Source: Monarcha castaneiventris obscurior
Taxonomy: Eukaryota; Chordata; Aves; Passeriformes; Monarchidae
NCBI GenBank assembly: GCA_026261815.1
Contig: JAMPIT010000417.1
Location: 653,501 to 717,500, forward strand
DNA: 64,000 nt
Direction of reading: 5' to 3'
The notes beneath the pieces were generated by a model, which saw only the letters and a list, made by a program, of their open reading frames with translations, was not told the origin of the DNA and did not search any database. This document shows, piece by piece, positions 37,048 through 52,000 of this stretch. The translations under genes and the position numbers were made by a program. Numbering within the stretch: the first letter of the stretch is position 1; every line of letters starts with the position of its first letter.

Positions 37048-40000
37048 CTGGAAAGCATGGAAGTACTGAAGTGAGAAATAAAGCAACCATGGCAAATGAG
37101 ATAAAAGATTTCATATTAAATGCTTGCTATGTGGTTTTTGCAACATTATACAAATACATCTTCTTTCCAAACAAATCCTTGACTCTGTTTATCTTTTGAA
37201 ACACCTAGTGTACACCCAATTGGAAAAATTTCCACAGAAAGTGCAGAAACTGTGCAAAGCAATCTAATAATGTTACTGGCAGCTCATCATACTGTAACCA
37301 AAAGAGGAGCCAAAGATGTGAAATTATTAATACAGCACGGTGGCTCAGAAGCATGTGCTCTATACAGAGAATGTATTTGATGGTGACTGGTTTCTCTCCA
37401 GCTCAAATACTTTCATTCTCATGAGTGCAACTATACAGAACTTAGAGCCAAAGTAACCGCTAATGATGATTTAAAGTAGCTGATGAATATTATTTTGCTT
37501 CAGATTCACCATTTCTGGAGAATTTTTCCAAGCTACATGAAAGGGGTAATTTACATTTGGGAGTCTTCATTCTTTGGGAGCTTTCTTTCCTGTAAAATTT
37601 TAGTACAAGTGAAGACAGATTTAGCTTGTTCCCAAGAGGCAATATTTCTAGATATCTGGCCACAAGGACCTCAAAAATGCTGGTGATGTGAAATGCCTAT
37701 TTTGTCTATTTGCCCTCCTCATGGCATTTTGTGACATAACAAAGGAAAGGTTTTCGGGAAAGGCTGCCATATGTCACTAAGTAGAACTGAAATTAAAAAA
37801 AAATCAACAAAAGAAATGTTCTTAGAAAGTATTTTTTGAGTAAAGAGGAAACCAAAGTACACAAATAATCCCATATTTGTTGTGGCCCCTCAGACACAAA
37901 GAGACAATGAATGTACACTTCCAGATCTGTAAACCCCCATAACCATTTCCACAAAAGAGTCAGAATCAGTGTCTTGTTGTATGCAACATCTCCTTGATAA
38001 TTCAAGAGTTTATGAAACTTGCATCAAGTTACAAATATTATGTATATTTCTGTTCAAGACTGAATAAACACACAACTACCATTAGGAATCTTTCAACTAT
38101 TGCTCTCTGAGACAGTATGATTGACTTTACCTGTATATATTTGTGTTCACCCAGTCCACTGGGTACTCTGACAAGTTCATTGTTGTTCAAGTGGAGCTCT
38201 CTCAGATGAGGTACATTGTTGAGAGAGCCATTCTCAACTGAAGAAATACTGTTGAAACTGAGACCCAGTCTGAAAAAGTAAAAAAAATAAAATTAAAACA
38301 AAACAAAACCAAACCAAAAACAAAAAAGAGGAAACCAACAAAAAATATGTTAAACTTGCCCACATAACTATCCTTCTTGGGTTGATTGCTTCTCTACACT
38401 GCTGTTGCAAAACAGACCAGGGTAATTTTAAGAATTATGTGTGTGCTAGGTAGAGCTAGGTTAAAAAAAAAAATTAAATGTTTGACATGAGATGTGAACA
38501 ATCATAACTATCATTACATCATTCAACTTGTGCTTATGATACTGGATATTTGATGAACTGTATGACTAATCCTGGTGTAAATCTGTACTGTGCACCTCCA
38601 TAGGCACCAGCCTTTCTTTAAAAGCTGAAACACTGAATAAGTGATACTTGTAACTTTAGGAGCACTGTCTGTAACTTTTTTTGTCAAATTACAAAACCCA
38701 TGTTCCCAGAACTGTTAACCTTAAAATTTCACCACATCCTTCTAAGATACTTAAGTAGTTAGTGCCATGTTACCTACTGGTAATAAGAGCTCAGCCATAC
38801 TTTATAATCCCTTTAGCAGGACACCAAAGTGGGACTTACACACTTCTCCAATCCATATTTTTCATCACAAAATCATCCTTTCTGCTTTACACATCCATGT
38901 ACTAGGTTTATAGCGCAATTTATGTTCAATTCGGACAATCTGTTGCTATCTGTGTATTTCTGTGTTAATAGTATTTTAGTTTGCAATTACCAAACAGCAT
39001 AAATTTTTCAAGAGATTCCCATAAATTACAATACTCTGTGTTGTAGTAAAGAAATCAGCGACAATACTCCGGGAGTTGTCATCATCAGGAGTATTGTAAT
39101 TCGAGAAAATGATTTCTATAAAGGCTAAACCTAGTTCATCTATTTTGCTCTGTATTTTTTTCTTTAAGCAATATTTTTTTTAATATTGAGGGGAAAAATT
39201 CCCTGAGATTTATTAATAGCTTAATCAGTGAGATGATTTACTATAGGTAATAAGAAACCTCATGTTAAAAAAACTTGCTGTGGAGGAGTACTTTTAAAGA
39301 GAGCCTTCTTCACAGTTATCTAATAACCTGTAATTCTTTGTGGCTTGTAGCAGTGTCAGAAGTCACGGTCTGAACCTAGAATAAAATCACAGAGCTGAAA
39401 ATTCTTGTTCGATCTTTATGGCAGAGACATTTCCTAGTATTAGCTAGCATTGCAAGTAGTCGTATCATACTCATTTAAACAAGGCAATATTTTCAAACTA
39501 TTAAACGACAAAGGAGAGTTTAATGAGGCCTGCCACTTGCATCAACATTAATTTATTTCACTCAGAAATCAATTCACAGTATCCCATCCCCTTGCTAGAA
39601 TTTGGTAATGAAGAATTTTCATATGAAAATTATTAGAATGAACTTTCTTTTGAATAGAGTATACCATATTTTAGGAAAACTTGGGGCATTGGATCCTACA
39701 GAGCAGTTCTGTCTGAAGTTCTGCAGAGTGCTTACAGAGGACTTCAGTGGTGGGTATTCATACTGGATGTCTTTGAAAGGACTGGGAAAAAAACCCTATA
39801 AATTCTTGTTTGACATGTATCTAAATATGTGCTCACTACATATACAGGTCTACAAGCAGCTACAAGCTGTGTCACACCTGGGAGACCAGTATGAAAAAAA
39901 GCAGTTCTGACTCTCATGTTAGTCTGCTGAAGAAAAAGTAATCCCTTTGCACAGTCTTTTAGGGAAAGAATGAAATTATGGGAGTCTGTTGTGAAGTGGA

Positions 40001-43000
40001 CCTAAATCCCAGGAGGAGTGAAGTTGTATGTAATTACATTTCCTCTAAATGTCTTACAAAAAACTCTCAGTCACTTGGGGCTATGCTTACAGATGAAGTC
40101 AATATTATTGTGTAAAACAGAAGGTTATTAATAGTGTTTGGAAAGAATATGGTCTTCATCACCCTTCCCATAGGAAAAAAAAGGGAAGAATTTGAAAAAT
40201 CACTCTTGCTTCATACATTGATATATTACTTCCTTTTATATTAGTGAATAAGTAACATTTTTCCTGTGTTTCAGTAGATCTAGTCCCAATGTTCTAAATC
40301 ATTGAAGAGCATCATCAAAAACATATCTCAAAATTGAAGAAACTCTCAAATATATTTTTCACCTTTTTTCTCCATCATCCCTGCTGGACCATTTCCACTT
40401 TTTTTTTTTCTGAAAGAAACTTCATGATGCTCCACATCATTATTATTATTATTATGGTCTTAGAATCATAAAATCATTAAGGCTGGAAAATACCTCTAAG
40501 ACCACCAAGTCCAAACCTTAATGCAGCCCCACCATGTTCAGCACTAAACCATGTCCCCAGGTGCCACATCCACATCGCTTTTGAAACTTTCAGGGTTGGT
40601 GATTCCACCACTTCCCTGGGCAGCCTGTTGAAGTGCTGAACTAGCCTTTCAGTGAAGAAATTTTTCCTAATATCTAGTCTACACCTCCCTTAGTTTGGTT
40701 CAACTTCCACTGTATGGAGCCAGACTGTTTCAGTAAGTTTTAATAGGATATAGACATCAGTAATATCAGACGTGTAATGTGAATATCCTCTGGGATATTC
40801 ATTCCTGCATGTAATCAGCAAAGTCTTTGTTGGGTTTGCTTTCATAAAATTATTGTTTTTTCACTGAAGCAGTCTATGAAGACTTTTGAAAGACTTAAGA
40901 GTGATTTTACAAGGAAAACAAACAAACAAAAAGGACAAATATTGTACATCTACTAGAATGAAGGAAAATTCAAAAGAGAATGGGCAATAGACCTACACCA
41001 AGCTCTTGCATGAAACATTTCACAGTTTAAAACACCTTTACACACTCAGAAAAATTACCTGTTTCTCAAAGTTTAACTGTGCCTTAGGGCACCAATTAGA
41101 CTGTCGAGCTTGAGTGGACATGAACAAGGTTGTCTGACCCTGCCCTAATATCTCTGAAAATGCAGATGTGTAAATAAAAGCTGGGGTTTGGTATGCTGGG
41201 CTGGAGCTCTTCCATAGCTCCCTCCTTCCCTCACCTGTCTGTTTTGTTTTGTACAGTGTCCTCCTTGTTCACCAATCTGTGTTCTGCCTTACCTCTCACC
41301 TTTGTGAAAGAGGATCTCCGACTATGCTGAGGTTACCTGCTTAAGCACAGGGCAGAGAGTGGTTTAAAACTTCATGCCTGCTCTGAGCAGCTCCACATTT
41401 CCACATCACAGTCAACAGAGTATCTTGTTGCTCCATACAGTACAGCCTCAATAGAAGCAGCCCAAGTTTAGATATTTTTAGGAGTCCATTGGCACTTGCT
41501 GTTTAAAACTTTATGTCTTAAGGCAGACTTCCAACAATGTTGTCTATGTGATGCTGTCTGTAGTGTTTTCCAAGTGTGAATGTTAAAACATAAAAACTGT
41601 GTCATCTGCAGGACAGTTCGCATGCCCCACAACCCCCATATCCAGTAATGCAAATTACTCTCTACCTGAGTCGTTATCATCTTGTTTTGGTTTTGGAAGT
41701 ATTCTTCATAATTTCTCTGACGAGTGTTAAATTCTGTACTTAGCCTCTGTTACAAAAAATAACTGCTTCATAGTCCTCTAACCCCCAATTATAGTATTTT
41801 TATTTTTTCTTCAACATCTAGGACAGACTTTTTTTTTGAGTCTGTGATCTAATATGAACATAAAACATAAGATGAAATGTATTAATTTATAAGCTCTGGA
41901 AAGCTGTTCTAAACTTTTTATCTTGGAATTTTCAGACCCAAAATATGTGTTATGTTGCTATATACTTCACTGCATTGAACTGCTGTCCAAGCTGCCATAA
42001 ATACTAGTAAACTTAACTCCTGTTGCTCAGTAATCTTTATCTAATTTCTGTTTTCTGCCCTCATTATGACAAGGGGCATGGTTAAGATGAAAATTCATTA
42101 ATTAGCTCCAGTAATCTGATTAACAGTCTGGATTACCAGTCTGTTTTGATCCATTAAATTATTTTCATACAAAAGTTTTAAAGCTTTATTAAAATAATTT
42201 CTAGTTAAGGCCCATTTTACTATGCTATATGTTTTTTGATGTGAATTAATTCACAAATCATTCTAGATAACGGCTTTTTGGGAATTGTCTTTTTATTTTC
42301 CTGCAGTTAGAGAAATTTATTCAACAACTTAGTCACAAATCAGCAGACTAAAATCACTCTGACAGTGTCAATTTTTCAACTAAATTTTATGATTTTTTTT
42401 TTCTTAATCATGTTCCTGGACTCATTGCAGACTTGTCTTTCTTGTGAAACAAAGGAACCACTGCTGAAAGAAGTTATGTTTCCCATGTGCTTTTTCCTCA
42501 GTTTCCAGACAAACTGCATGAGCAATGCTGTGTCCCAAGAAAACGTCATAAACCAAAGATGAACATACAATGAAAAAAACATGACATAATTTAAAAAATC
42601 TAATTATTCTCTTTTTTTTTTTTTTTTAAGTAAATCAAATAAACATTTGTCCTGAGCATATAGCACTCATAATTGAAAAAAACCAAAAGGTTTTGTCAGG
42701 AAAACAAAAGAAGTGTTTGTTCTCTTCAATCAGTATACAAATCCTTAGAAGCCCTTCCTGCTCAGTTATGACTGTTTCAATGATTCTAATGCTCATGAAG
42801 TCCAAACTGATGCTTTCTAATTGTGTGTGTGGTGATTGCAATTTCAACTAATATTTTATGTGAAAAGAAGAAATTAATTCTTACTTTGCCAAGTTGGTGA
42901 GTCCAGAGAGACTGTCAGCATCAATTTTGCTGATTTTGTTGCCATCAAGGTGAAGTTCAGTAAGGGATGGAGGAAGGCCTGAAAGAGAGAATACCATTAA

Positions 43001-46000
43001 ATTACTTTTGATTAAACTGGATTCTTTTCTCTTAAAAAAATACTTGTATTATACCAAGGGTCTTTTGCAGTTGACAGAAGATTTTTTCTAAACATGCTGA
43101 TGAGCAATTCACTTAATGGAGCAAAGAACTTTCACAATCAGGGAAACTGAAAACAGCTAGTAACCATTTATTTTGTGTGAAATAAGACCAAGCTCCTATA
43201 GTAATTATAAAACAGTTAACTCTTGAAAAAACCTAAATTAAATTCTTCTCAGTTATTATTTCTTGCCTTCATGATTATGAAAATAGCACATATAAATTAT
43301 TGTAGGAGACAGAACTTTCATTTTAGTCAGACTACCCACATACATAAACGTACAAACATCTGGCACCTAGACATTTAACAAGTAACAGCAGTAGAAAATG
43401 CAATTGTAAGTATGAGGCAAAATAATTCTAACATTATTTTAGCTAGAGTGCATACTAGTTTACAAATTCTGTTTATCAGGGGAAAAAAAGAGGAAACATA
43501 TTTTACCTATCTGAGGTCCCTCAAAGGAATATCCAAAACAGGAAATATGGGAAGGAAAAAAATAACAACCACTATTATCTTTCAGAAAGTTTTCAGCCAT
43601 TTCAAAACAATCTGTTGGCTGAAGTATGAATAAATTTAATATAATTTCCTCTGTATTAGAACCATTCCTGTTTGTTTGTTTTGTTTTTAATAAATTACAA
43701 TGAAATTGTTCTTATTTTGTAGGAATTTGCAATTAAGTACTTTGCTATTGAAAAATAGCAAAGGTTTTTATTTTGTTACAGGGACAGTATTTTTGGCTTC
43801 AAACCCACAGACTTGTGGAGGGCTGATTTTATGCTTGTACAACTTTGGTTAATTCTGTAGGAGTTTACAATTTTGTAATGTCGATCAGGTTCAATAACCA
43901 GGCTTGGAGGCTGAAAATGTTCTTCCATTTTATATGAGACAAGAAAAGAAAAAAAGAAGAAAAGGAAAATAACATAAAATGTCATTTTACAGTGCACCTC
44001 TCATGGAGGCTCTCGTAATCAAAAGCTAAAATTTTCCAAACTAATAGAAGTGATCTGATCTAAAAATAGTCTAAGGGCTGACTCAAAAATCTTCCATAAT
44101 ATGTTTTTTCCCAACTGATGAAAAGTTACCAAATTATACCTGTGCAAATCTCTGAAATATTAATTGAATTTCTTACCTTTTGGGATGCTTGTAATGTTGG
44201 TGTCTGCGATACGGATGTAGGAGAGCCTCTTCATCCCCTGGAAAGCTCCATTTTCAACGCCTGAGCTCTTGATTGGATTGGTTCCTAGTTCTGCCAACAA
44301 AACATGGTTGTGAGCCGTGCTGCAGTGTATATTCTTCAAGTCAAAGCTAATTTGGAGGGACAATTTATTGGAGCACTTGTTGGCTTTCTACATATGATCA
44401 CTGATCAAACTACAAAAAAACAACATCTTGAAAAAAGATGCACTCAGTAGTGTTTGTTATAATTTCTCATGCTCATACCTAAGACAATCACTTGATTCAG
44501 TCCGTTAAAGACAGCTTTCCTCAACTTGGAGATCTCATTCTCATGAGCCCGAATCTCCTGGAGAGACTTTGGCATGTTTTCTGGGAGTTCCTTCAGGTTG
44601 TTCTTGGACAGGTAGAGTCTTTCCAGTTTCTTCAGAGGAGCAAAAGCTAATGGGCTTATTTTGCTGATTTTGTTGTTGACAAGGATCAGTGCCTGTGGAG
44701 TAATAATCAGGGAGATCTCAGATGATCACAAGGGAAATTACTTTAGTGGTGAAACACTTAAAAATAATTATTATTTTCTAGTGCCTTTTGATGTTTTCTG
44801 ATGGCAAATTTGGTGAGCTGAAGAAAATGCAACACAGTACAAAAAAAGATCATAAACTTCTGAAACAGTGAAAGATAAATCATAGAGAATAAATACAACT
44901 GTTATTTCATTGCTGCGACTGCAATGCAGCTTCTGTTAACATCCATAGTTTATGTTAAAGAATAAGTAAAAATTGTTCCATTTGAAAGCTGTGAAGAACA
45001 AGTCACCAAAAAAAAAAAAAATTTGCTTGTTTGGGTATTTTTTTCCTGACTTTGTTTATACTCAGGATACTCTTATACCTTACCCACCATCACACAACAC
45101 TTCTAACCAGCTTCTCCTGAACAGGAAATTTTATTACTCAATAAAGTGAAGGCACAGCCCAGCTTAATAAAAATATGCATAATATTACCTCATTCCTCTT
45201 AGTCTTAGAAGACTTCACTTACTAGATTTTTGACCAAAAACAACCTCTTTTTTTTTGCAGAGACATAAGCTATCTTTTTGGTAAGTGAAATTTTGTATGG
45301 AAGGGGAACAATCTGAAGCATCATGCTCGAAGTCCTGCAGTTGGGAGTCATGGACCGTACCCACTTTGCCTTCCCTGTCAGTGCCTAATCCAGCTCTCAC
45401 AACTTTGATATCTAGACTCAGGGTAACTCCAAGCAAAGTAGCTGTCTATACAGCCAGGGGAGAAAGGTCTCCATGAAAGCACTGTTATCTGTAACAGATG
45501 TTCTCTGCATGACTCTGAAATTATACATTACTTCTAAGTCTCTTAGATTAATTCACCATGACACAAAACGGGAGAAGAAGGTCCCATTACTGTCATAACA
45601 CACTAATGGAAAGTATTTCAGATACAATAGATACTGAATGACTCTTATCATTACATCTGTTTGCTATGTACTCATTAGATTTACAGTGCTGCAGGTTTGT
45701 GCAGAGGATTAGGTAGAATGGGCCATATAAATATTGGTATAAGATCTACTTATGTTTATTACTAAGCAATCTTTTTTCACCACCCCATTATGCTAGCTTC
45801 AGAAACAGAAGGCAAACGTATATACTATAGTGAACATTCAGAGCATTTTCATACATTTTCATTATTTTCAGAATTACACTTTAGTCTGTTTCTTGGAGGA
45901 AAATGGAATGTTTGAATTATTCCAGAATCAGTTAAATACCGAAACTATGACAATACTATCAATCTCTGTGACAGCACCTCTCCATCATGGAAACTGAAAG

Positions 46001-49000
46001 GGAAGTGGGAAGATAGTTTAAAATGGTGATGTGTGTTTTTCCCCTAATGGACTCCTCTTGCAGATCACCCTGAGCAAAGCCAGCAGTGTGTACTGTACAT
46101 GGCTTCATCAAGTGCACAGAAGGCTGAACTTATCTGGTTTTAATTTTGCATGCTAGTTAGAAATAACTCATATGCAAGAGGAGGTATAAGAGGTCACCCA
46201 CAGTGCAGCAGAGTATTTCACTAACAATAAGCCTGTCCCAAAATAAATATGATGGTCAGTGGAAGCCATGGCCCCAGCTAGCTTTAATTTGAGCCTGTAC
46301 TATAAAATCTGACATGAGAACACATGGATAATCATTGGGAATGGTTTCCTGATTCATGGTTTCCAGAATTGTGATACAGATGTAGGTTCTGCCTGTAGTG
46401 AAATTCAGCTGCTTGTAAGTATTAGGACATGGCAAACAATCCAGTTATTTAAAAGTGGTACAGTTGGAATTATGCCCATTAGTCTTTTACATTGTTTTAA
46501 TCTCAATAATTGAATGTGTTACTGCTAATTACATTGTGCTTTATTTTTATTAATTTCACTATGTGTTTCTTTTCCATAGATCTCTAAGTCAACACTCATG
46601 TTATGAGCATTTGAAATTTTTATCCTGCATCTTGCTTTGTACTGCTTAGCCTTTTGTTTCAGCTAAATGTCTTACCTTACTTTTTTTTTCTTTTATTTCT
46701 TTTAACTTTGTTACCTTTTAAATAAAAAAAAAAAAAAAAGAGCAACATTTATCACAACTGATGATTTGGTGTGAAATATTTCTTGATGAAAATAGGTAGG
46801 TATACATTCAGCTAGGCACCGTAAATATTCTCTGAGTAGTTGATATATCTCTTCAGACTGTAACTGATACCCTTGACCAAACCCAGAAGTTATCTAGGTA
46901 CCTAGGATAAATCTGCTCTGCTTTGCCAATGCTTTCTCCTGAACATGCTAATGTTATCCTGGGGAAACACACAAAAGTGTTTTATTCAAACACTGGAGGA
47001 GTCTCTCATTTAGAAATGGTGGTGTAATATCAAAGATATGTACAAAAATACTATTTTCACCGTGGGAAAATATGTTTGGTGGTATAAAGTAGGAAGGTAC
47101 CACAAGTCAGAGTTTACAACTTTTTCGGTACCAGAATATTATTCCCCACTTCTCTGCAAGCCCCTGCTCCCAGTATTTTAAATCTGCATTATTTTTCCAC
47201 ATTTTTGTGCAGCTGTAAAGAAGGAAAAATAAACCCACACACGAGAGTTTGCAAGTGAAGTTTTACTGTCTCCCAGAGCAACAACAAATGATGAGGATAA
47301 CACACCAGTATAGCACCTGGCAAGCCATAGTCCTGGATTCCTTTCCCACTTCACAATAACTCTATTATATCCCATACTTAAAGAACTAAGTTATTAGCCT
47401 TGAAGCAATGCTGTTTACTTTCCTCAGAATGTGTCCCGTATGGTTTGCATGTAACAAAAGCTAAACCAAACCAAAATAAAATAAAATTAAAAACTCAAGG
47501 GATTTAGAGGTCAATGAAAACAGGAACTAGGGGACAAAAACCTAGGGAAAACATCTGCAGGCAGTGTTACAGAGGAATGGATCTTAGGCAAAAACAGGTC
47601 ACGTGGACCAGCTATCCTGAATAAAGCCCAGATGGCATGATGGGACATTACATTCAGCGTGTTAAAGGACATACAAAAGTTTTGTACATGGCAAGAAGTA
47701 CTTGGAGAGAAAAATAAGGGTCAGCCTGAAAGTGTTCACACTGCTGGAGCCCTTGATCACAGACTTCACTTGCAATGCTGCTGGTATGAAATGATTTGGC
47801 AGAAATACGACCGCCTAGAACAAAAGTCACAGGAATTGATGCTTTTATTTGAAAATCTAACTTCTTCCACACTTCCACTTTTAGTGGAGGAAAAAAGATA
47901 TTTCATTTAGAATAAATGCACTCCCTAACTCCTATAACTCTTCCCCCCATAAAAAAAAAAAAAAAAATTGAAGCACATCACAAATTCACAATACAAAAGA
48001 CTGATCATACAAATGTACAGCTTTCAACAGGAGCTGGTATGGGTGTGAAGGTATATGGCCTTAAGTAAAAAAAGAAGGCAAGAAAGAAAGAAAAAAAGAG
48101 GCATAAATACATAAAATATTATTACATCAGTTAGTCAAGCTGAGAAGGTTCATAGTAATTTCCCATGGATAAGACTAAACTTTACTTCCATCCTCATTTT
48201 CCTGAGATAAAGCTTTTTTGCTTTGTCATTATATAGCATGTAAACTGCACTGTAAAAATTGACTCAGTTATAATATTGCACCACCTTATCATGACCAGCA
48301 GTTTAAGTGGTGTTCAGAAAAAAAACAAAATTAATCTTTGCTCCAAAGATTACTTTCTTTTTTAGTGAAATACCTCTGGTATTTCTATAGTCAGGAAAAA
48401 AAATAAAAATCACTCTATGACAGGAATAGATGCTGGCTATGTTGAAGTCAGTGGAAGTCTGGCCATTCATCTCTGTCTGACCTGGTTTCTACCTCAAATA
48501 TTTATTTGCAGCACAAAAAGGAGGATTCACAATTCAGGAAACTTTTGGAACCCTTGTTGGCAGGCTTTTGTCAAAATACACCCTGACAAACTGCAGAGGC
48601 AGTGTGGCAGTCAGGATGGAATTAACATGGGGTTGTTCTTCTTGTGGTTACTAAAACTTCCAATTTTTGCCCTGTTTAGGGGTGGGGAGAAGGGGATTAA
48701 ATTTTCTGGTGTAAATTAATTATGTGAGAATCTCAGGAGACTGTTCTGAGGTGTTTCAATCCCCATTCATCTTAATTTAGTACAGTTTAAAGTGAGAGGT
48801 TTGCCAAAACCAGAATTAAACTGGAAAACTACCAGCAAACTGTTATCAGCTGTATTACATAGTGACACACCTGTTTTGCCAGCTGGGGATGGTATCTTAT
48901 CTAACATCAATTCTTTACTGATGCATGCATCCTTCGGGGTTTAAACTGAAAAGTCAATCCCTGACCCAATGGAATTTCTTTAATTTCCTGAGATATGTAT

Positions 49001-52000
49001 TGCATTATTACCTGTTTTTTATTACAGTTCTGCTAGGAACAGTTATATCTTAAGAACTTTAACCTCAGGACCCAGGCATCCCAATAAAAATAATATAAAA
49101 TTCATCCCTTTTTTTTACCTTATGTTTTCAGTTGTTAAGCCATACTTATAACCTGGATATATAATCAAGGTTTTCCTCCAAATTATTAAGAATGTATGTA
49201 CACTTTTGGAAAAAATAAAAAACCAAACAACCCAAGAAAAAAATAAAAAAAAACAAAACAAAAAAAAAAAACAAACCAAAACCAGAATTTGACATTCTTC
49301 TCTAATCATCCAAACCTAGGATCAACAGGACATAGTTAAGAAAATCAAGGAAAAAGGGATGGCATGGAAGCAAAAGGGAAGAGATGAATGAATTGTGAAG
49401 GAAAGAGATGTCAAGACCTGTCAGTGCAAACAAAAGGAGCTGGTGGAAAGCAGTTTGATCACACAGTACCTTGTTGAACAATCTCAAAAAGCAAAGGAGC
49501 CTGCTGCAGACCCAGTTTGCCTGGCCTTTGAGCTCTCACTGGTACCTCTCATGCAACATGACTTGCACAGATGATGAGGGAGCAGGTGGTTCTACATTTT
49601 CCTTTTTCTTTCAACCCTGTCCTTGTCTACTATGACAAGAAATTTTGGTCATTCATTAAATTTATTACAATTGATCTGATTTTTTATTGTTGTAGTCTAT
49701 AAAAATTTCCTTTCTTCATTAGCCTAGTATGCTGACTCTCTACAATTTTAAGACCTCAAAATATTTTGTCCTGTTGTTTTCCTCACATGAAAAGATCTTC
49801 ACCCACTGTACAAGAAAAATGTTTTCTGTGCATGTGGTGTACTGCAGGCTTGTTTCAGTGAAAAATCTCACTGTGTGTTAAGCACAATGCAAAGGAGAGT
49901 CTGAGGAAATGAAAACTCTCTAAGGGAGTGCTGTATTTCAGAAAGATTAACTTTTTTTCCGCCCTCTGAATATTTGTTAGAAACCTAAAGCTGCACCACT
50001 GGGGGGGAAAAAAATGAAATAGGTGATTCTCAGTCCTGCCATGGATGACACTGGGAATTGACTTCAGAGTTAGAACCTGGGTAGAGATATCGTCTTTGTT
50101 TTTTTACAGTATGATGGTGATTACTGATCCTTAATTCTGTGATTTACAGAGAATAAGTATTTACTTAACTTCTTTTTATGCCTGAGAAAAGGGAACTGAA
50201 GCTGCAATGAGTCATCAGAAGACTGGATTATTTAATTAATATTTTTTGATATTTTAGGGGCTTTTCTGTATCCCTGAAAGATATTATTAGATTTTCTTCA
50301 CATTTTTTTTGTTTGGTTTGGGGTTTTTTGAGGGTTTTTTTGGTTGGTTGTTTTATTTTGTTGGGTTGGTTTTTTTTTAAAAAAAAAGGATGGCATGAAA
50401 CCTTCTAATCCAATGCATTATTTTTCCGCTTGCTATGTCTAAAAAGCATGTTTCAATTTCTCTGCCTGCATTATTTAGCGTTGATAATCTTTTAGTGTGG
50501 ATATGGTAAGAACTTTAATGTCCAAGTTTAAATATTTTATCTCTTTGGTCTTTTCCTTCAGTTTAAACAAAGCTGGTGTTAGCACTGCTGTATGTACAGC
50601 CATGGCTTTGCACAGTTCTGCTAGCTTCAATTAAGCAATGTTCCATTTGATTTCAGGCCAATAGTGCATTCATCTTCTTTCACTACACTAGCACTGTGCC
50701 AATTGAAAAGTCCTTGTTGGAAAAGCATGCAGTCACTATTGTGTTGTTTGTGCTGTTCTTACAGGGATCTAACCCAGAGCAGTTTCTTTCACCTTTTTCC
50801 AGGTGCCAGGCATTACGCTGGTTTGCTTTGGCTTTGCCACACAGCCTGCAACTCCATGTGCTGTTTGTGTAGACTCCTCCTTTGCTCTGCATGAGGGCTT
50901 ACTCATTTAGTATTTTGGATTCTTTGCTGTGTCCATGGGGTCAAAGTACTGAACTCCATCCAGAAATGTCAGTCTGCCTGGAAAATTCTGACAATTTCAT
51001 AGAAATAGAGACTTTTTTCCTGGCTTTTCCAATAGCTTTCCTGTCTGACTTTTTTGCCACAGGTCTAAGCCATAAGCAAGTTTTTCACGTAATATCAGAC
51101 AGTTTTCTGAAACCATGAAACTCTGTCTTCTGCCCTTAAAAAAGACCGTCTTCAATTTTCCCCCCAATGCTCTCAAGTCCTGTGCTAAAAACAAAACAAA
51201 AACAAACATATAGAATCTTATTGTTCATTTTCAAATAGTGTGAAGAACTCACTCAGTTTTTATAGTACAACATTAATAGTTTAGCCACTTTTTCCCGGGT
51301 AATATAAAACTATAAAAATATCAAGTGCACTATAACTGTTGACTCTGATGTTTCCTGGCAGAAATCTATTACTTGCAGGTAAATATTCCTCTAGTTGCAT
51401 CCTCTTCTATTTGCTTGCTATATTTCCACAGCTGCAAATTTTAGCTGCCCTTGGGAAATCTAATTAGGAAAATTTTCAGTGCAAAGAATATTTTGGTAGG
51501 TTCTAACTCCTCTTTCCTCTCCAGTGCTGTGTCCTCCAGTGCTGTGTACTATGCTGTGTAGCATAAGCAGTTACATTTGTACTGAAAGAGAAGCCATGGG
51601 CAAGTTATAGGTAAATCCTTTCTTTTCTCACTACTTATTCTGGGTTTTAGTACCAGCTGAACCTTAGGTTCAACCCAACTTGTCCAAGAAAATCTCATCT
51701 TAATCTAATGCACCTGTGGTTGGTGACAGCTATAAGTATTAAGACGGTATTTTAATGGATTATTCAAAAGTAAAAAACTGTATAAACTGGTTTTTTTTCA
51801 AGACCTGTGAAAACTGGTGTTTAAAGAATTGTTCCTTTAAGTGATCACTTCATGCAAAAGGTTGACTCCAGTTTCTCATTTTAGATTCTGGAACAATAAT
51901 ACTGCTAATTTTTGTAAATCTCCTTGTTTTAGTAGAGTACAAGAAAGTTTAGTAAAATCTAAGAAATTTTTGAACATCATACTGTCAAGTGTGACATTAA

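Larger units (their letters stand above)
38270..42884 (-). other. DCN: DCN intron 6
   Basis: 4,615 bp. It contains the A/C-rich tract beside exon 7 (38271-38331), the nested inverted-repeat segment at 39024-39117, an ATT triplet run (40438-40456) and a CR1 fragment (40462-40715). No coding sequence is seen. Confidence 0.93.
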
